A DNA stretch of 64,000 nt from Roseomonas marmotae (GTDB lineage: Bacteria > Pseudomonadota > Alphaproteobacteria > Acetobacterales > Acetobacteraceae): assembly GCF_017654485.1 (NCBI RefSeq), contig NZ_CP061091.1:3501233-3565232 (forward strand), given 5' to 3'. Below the pieces are notes generated by a model. It did no database searches. It was not told the DNA's origin and was given only the letters and a program-made list of their open reading frames with translations. Both the position numbers and the translations under genes were made by a program. Below, piece after piece: positions 62,638 through 64,000 of the stretch; positions within the stretch are counted from its first letter, which is position 1; each line of letters begins with the position of its first letter.

Positions 62638-63414
62638 ATGGCTGATTACGAGATGATCCTGACCGAGGTGCAGGGCGCTGCCGGGGTGATCCGGCTCAAC
62701 CGCCCGCAGGCCCTGAACGCGCTGTGCGACCAGTTGATGGACGAGGTGGCGCAGGCGCTGCGGGCCTTCGATGCCGACCCCGCCATCGCCGCCATCGTCC
62801 TGACCGGCAGCGACAAGGCCTTCGCCGCCGGCGCCGATATCAAGGAGATGCAGCCGCGCTCCTGGCCCGACACCTATCGCCACGACTTCATCGCCCCCTG
62901 GGAGGCCGTGCTGGGCGTCCATAAGCCCGTCATCGCCGCCATCGCCGGCTTCGCCCTGGGCGGGGGCTGCGAGGTCGCGATGATGTGCGATATCCTGATC
63001 GCCGCCGACAATGCCAAATTCGGCCAGCCCGAGATCCGGCTGGGCATCCTGCCGGGTGCCGGCGGCAGCCAGCGGCTGACCCGCGCCATCGGCAAGTCCA
63101 AGGCGATGGAGATGGTGCTGACCGGCCGCATGATGGACGCGCAGGAGGCCGAGCGGACGGGGCTGGTGGCCCGCGTGGTGCCGCTGGCGGAGCTGCTGCC
63201 GGAGGCCGTGGCCCTGGCCCAGAAGATCGGCGAGCTGTCGCCCCCCGCCGTCGCCATGGCCAAGGAGGCGGTGAACGCCGCCTTCGAGCTGCCGCTGCGC
63301 GAGGGCCTGCGGCTGGAGCGGCGCCTTTTCCTCTCCCTCTTCGGGACGGAGGACCAGAAGGAGGGGATGTCGGCCTTCCTGGAGAAGCGCAAGCCCAGCT
63401 TCCGGCAGGGCTGA
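62638..63414 (+). CDS. enoyl-CoA hydratase
   Basis: A 258-residue crotonase-family enzyme. [12 protein letters not shown] near 60-71 and G-A-L/F-G-G-G-C-E near 105 form the oxyanion hole, with Glu at the two catalytic positions (A-L-G-G-G-C-E and P-E-I-R-L-G). It hydrates enoyl-CoA in fatty-acid oxidation; closest to short-chain enoyl-CoA hydratases. Confidence 0.94.
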   Translation: MADYEMILTEVQGAAGVIRLNRPQALNALCDQLMDEVAQALRAFDADPAIAAIVLTGSDKAFAAGADIKEMQPRSWPDTYRHDFIAPWEAVLGVHKPVIAAIAGFALGGGCEVAMMCDILIAADNAKFGQPEIRLGILPGAGGSQRLTRAIGKSKAMEMVLTGRMMDAQEAERTGLVARVVPLAELLPEAVALAQKIGELSPPAVAMAKEAVNAAFELPLREGLRLERRLFLSLFGTEDQKEGMSAFLEKRKPSFRQG

Positions 63415-63440
63415 TTCACGGCGCCGCGATGCCCTCCTCA

Positions 63441-63470
63441 TTGACTCTTATCCCCAGGGGCGGGTAGAAG
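63441..63470 (+). promoter_or_regulatory. candidate rpsT promoter with a DnaA-box-like sequence
   Basis: TTGACT (63441-63446), an 18-bp spacer and TAGAAG (63465-63470). The spacer contains TTATCCCCA (63448-63456), one base off the DnaA box TTATCCACA. A single box is weak evidence for an origin or for DnaA control. Confidence 0.45.
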
Positions 63471-63541
63471 CGGCGCCTTCCCGTGGCGGGCTGAACGGCC
63501 CGCGCGTATTTCAGAAACAGATACTGGTCCGAACACACGCC

Positions 63542-63820
63542 ATGGCGAATACGGCTTCCGCGCGCAAGCGCATCCGGCAGACGGCCACCCGCAACGAGCG
63601 CAACCGCGCCCGCCGCTCCCGCGTCTCCACCTTCCTCGTGAAGGTCGAGAAGGCGATCGCTGGCGGCGACAAGACCGCTGCCCAGGCGGCATTCAAGGAT
63701 GTGCAGCCTGAGCTGCAGCGTGCCGGCACGAAGGGCGTGATGCACGCCAACACCGTTGCCCGCAAGCTGTCGCGCCTCTCCGCGCGCATCAAGGCACTGG
63801 CGGGCTCCGCGCAGGCCTGA
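63542..63820 (+). CDS. rpsT: 30S ribosomal protein S20 (bS20)
   Basis: A 92-residue basic protein: [13 protein letters not shown] and a helical body ending [12 protein letters not shown]. Normal length. It binds 16S rRNA early in 30S assembly. A hairpin without U-tract follows; the region beyond probably belongs to the dnaA leader. Confidence 0.97.
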   Translation: MANTASARKRIRQTATRNERNRARRSRVSTFLVKVEKAIAGGDKTAAQAAFKDVQPELQRAGTKGVMHANTVARKLSRLSARIKALAGSAQA

Positions 63821-63830
63821 AGCAGTGGCT

Positions 63831-63857
63831 CAACCCTGTGGGCTTCCCGCAGGGTTG
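63831..63857 (+). terminator. hairpin after rpsT
   Basis: CAACCCTGTGGG (63831-63842) pairs with CCCGCAGGGTTG (63846-63857), 12 pairs including one G-U, with a CTT loop. No U-tract; may stabilise the rpsT 3' end or act as a weak terminator. Its right arm overlaps the -35 of the following candidate promoter. Confidence 0.55.
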
Positions 63858-63885
63858 ACCGGACGGGCCTCTGTTCACGTATATT
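63855..63885 (+). promoter_or_regulatory. candidate promoter for the gene beyond the window (probably dnaA)
   Basis: TTGACC (63855-63860), a long 19-bp spacer and TATATT (63880-63885). It lies after rpsT; the gene usually following in this neighbourhood is dnaA, but none is visible in the window. Confidence 0.45.
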
Positions 63886-63969
63886 CCCGTTGCGCCGGCT
63901 GGCCGGCGGGAATAGCTTCCAAGAACAGGCGCCCGCCAAATCAAATTGTTCCACTCATCTCGGTTTATT

Positions 63970-63997
63970 AGCCGTTCTTCCGGCTGGGTCTTTTTTT
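63970..63997 (+). terminator. terminator-like hairpin with T7 near the window end
   Basis: AGCCG (63970-63974), a 6-nt loop, CGGCT (63981-63985), then GGGTC and T7 (63991-63997). About 85 bp downstream of the candidate promoter, so it could end a short leader RNA before the next gene. The stem is short (5 bp). Confidence 0.4.
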
Positions 63998-64000
63998 ACC

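Noticed and set aside
63448..63456. Chromosomal origin of replication around rpsT
   Set aside because: Only one DnaA-box-like nonamer and no cluster of boxes or AT-rich unwinding element are visible.
1..64000. CRISPR arrays, insertion sequences or prophage genes
   Set aside because: No spaced direct repeats, transposases, integrases or phage structural genes were found; the YqjE-like holin-family protein pairs with DUF883 and is not a phage remnant.

Overview
The window is gene-dense, very GC-rich DNA (roughly 70% G+C by eye, with strong G/C bias at third codon positions). It reads as a piece of the main chromosome of an alphaproteobacterium, most likely Acetobacteraceae (Roseomonas-like). 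Supporting this are a PhyR/NepR/EcfG-type general stress response, an AhpC/AhpD peroxidase pair, a candidate alphaproteobacterial alpha-r8/suhB-type small RNA, alphaproteobacterial DUF families, and a right end (mutM, enoyl-CoA hydratase, rpsT) that usually lies next to dnaA. The genus is an inference. I see no insertion sequence, phage, integron or CRISPR array; almost all of it is core or housekeeping sequence.

Layout. 0.1-5.9 kb: heme oxygenase plus bacteriophytochrome kinase (bphO-bphP), a Tim44-like protein, a lipid-kinase-like protein. 6.0-10.6 kb: a small RHH-like protein and glycolate oxidase glcDEF. 10.7-13.6 kb: rpmJ, oxyR divergent from ahpC-ahpD, and a candidate small RNA. 13.6-19.6 kb: DinB-like, N-formylglutamate amidohydrolase-like, tRNA-Val, Ldh_2-type dehydrogenase, lipB, tRNA-Leu, maeB. 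19.7-25.8 kb: VWA/J-domain pair, then galU-ugd-phosphohexomutase for UDP-sugar supply. 25.2-34.6 kb: transporters, D-threonine-aldolase-type enzyme, AGE epimerase, hisF-hisE-HIT, SirB1-like, chrA. 34.6-38.9 kb: a frame-disrupted SH3 gene, dsrE-like, moeB, DUF1194, DUF3775. 39-41 kb: typA. 41-43.5 kb: XRE, Smr, TVP38 and glycosyltransferase genes. 43.7-48.9 kb: ctaA, a soluble multi-PAS kinase, tldD, GNAT. 49-56 kb: a hydrolase, then kdgD, a GntR/FCD regulator and a polar-amino-acid-type ABC transporter. 56-61.7 kb: the general stress response locus (phyR, two sigma factors, nepR, sensor kinase) with small envelope/stress genes. 61.7-64 kb: mutM, enoyl-CoA hydratase, rpsT and probably the dnaA leader.

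How genes work together. OxyR probably senses peroxide and controls the divergent ahpC-ahpD pair. PhyR, NepR, the EcfG-like sigma factor and the PhyK-like kinase form one partner-switching circuit, flanked by probable target genes. Two 20-bp sites sharing 15 positions, one before the ABC operon and gntR and one before kdgD, suggest one regulon. GalU, Ugd and the mutase feed UDP-glucose and UDP-glucuronate to envelope polysaccharide. HisF and HisE lie together but apart from the rest of histidine synthesis.

Most notable non-routine signals: the candidate alpha-r8/suhB (mmgR-like) sRNA at 13462-13541; an EcfG-consensus promoter at 57826-57851 firing antisense through one sigma gene towards phyR; the shared operator of the kdgD/ABC locus; a probable frameshift splitting the secreted SH3 gene; and a lysine/alanine-rich tail on HisE.
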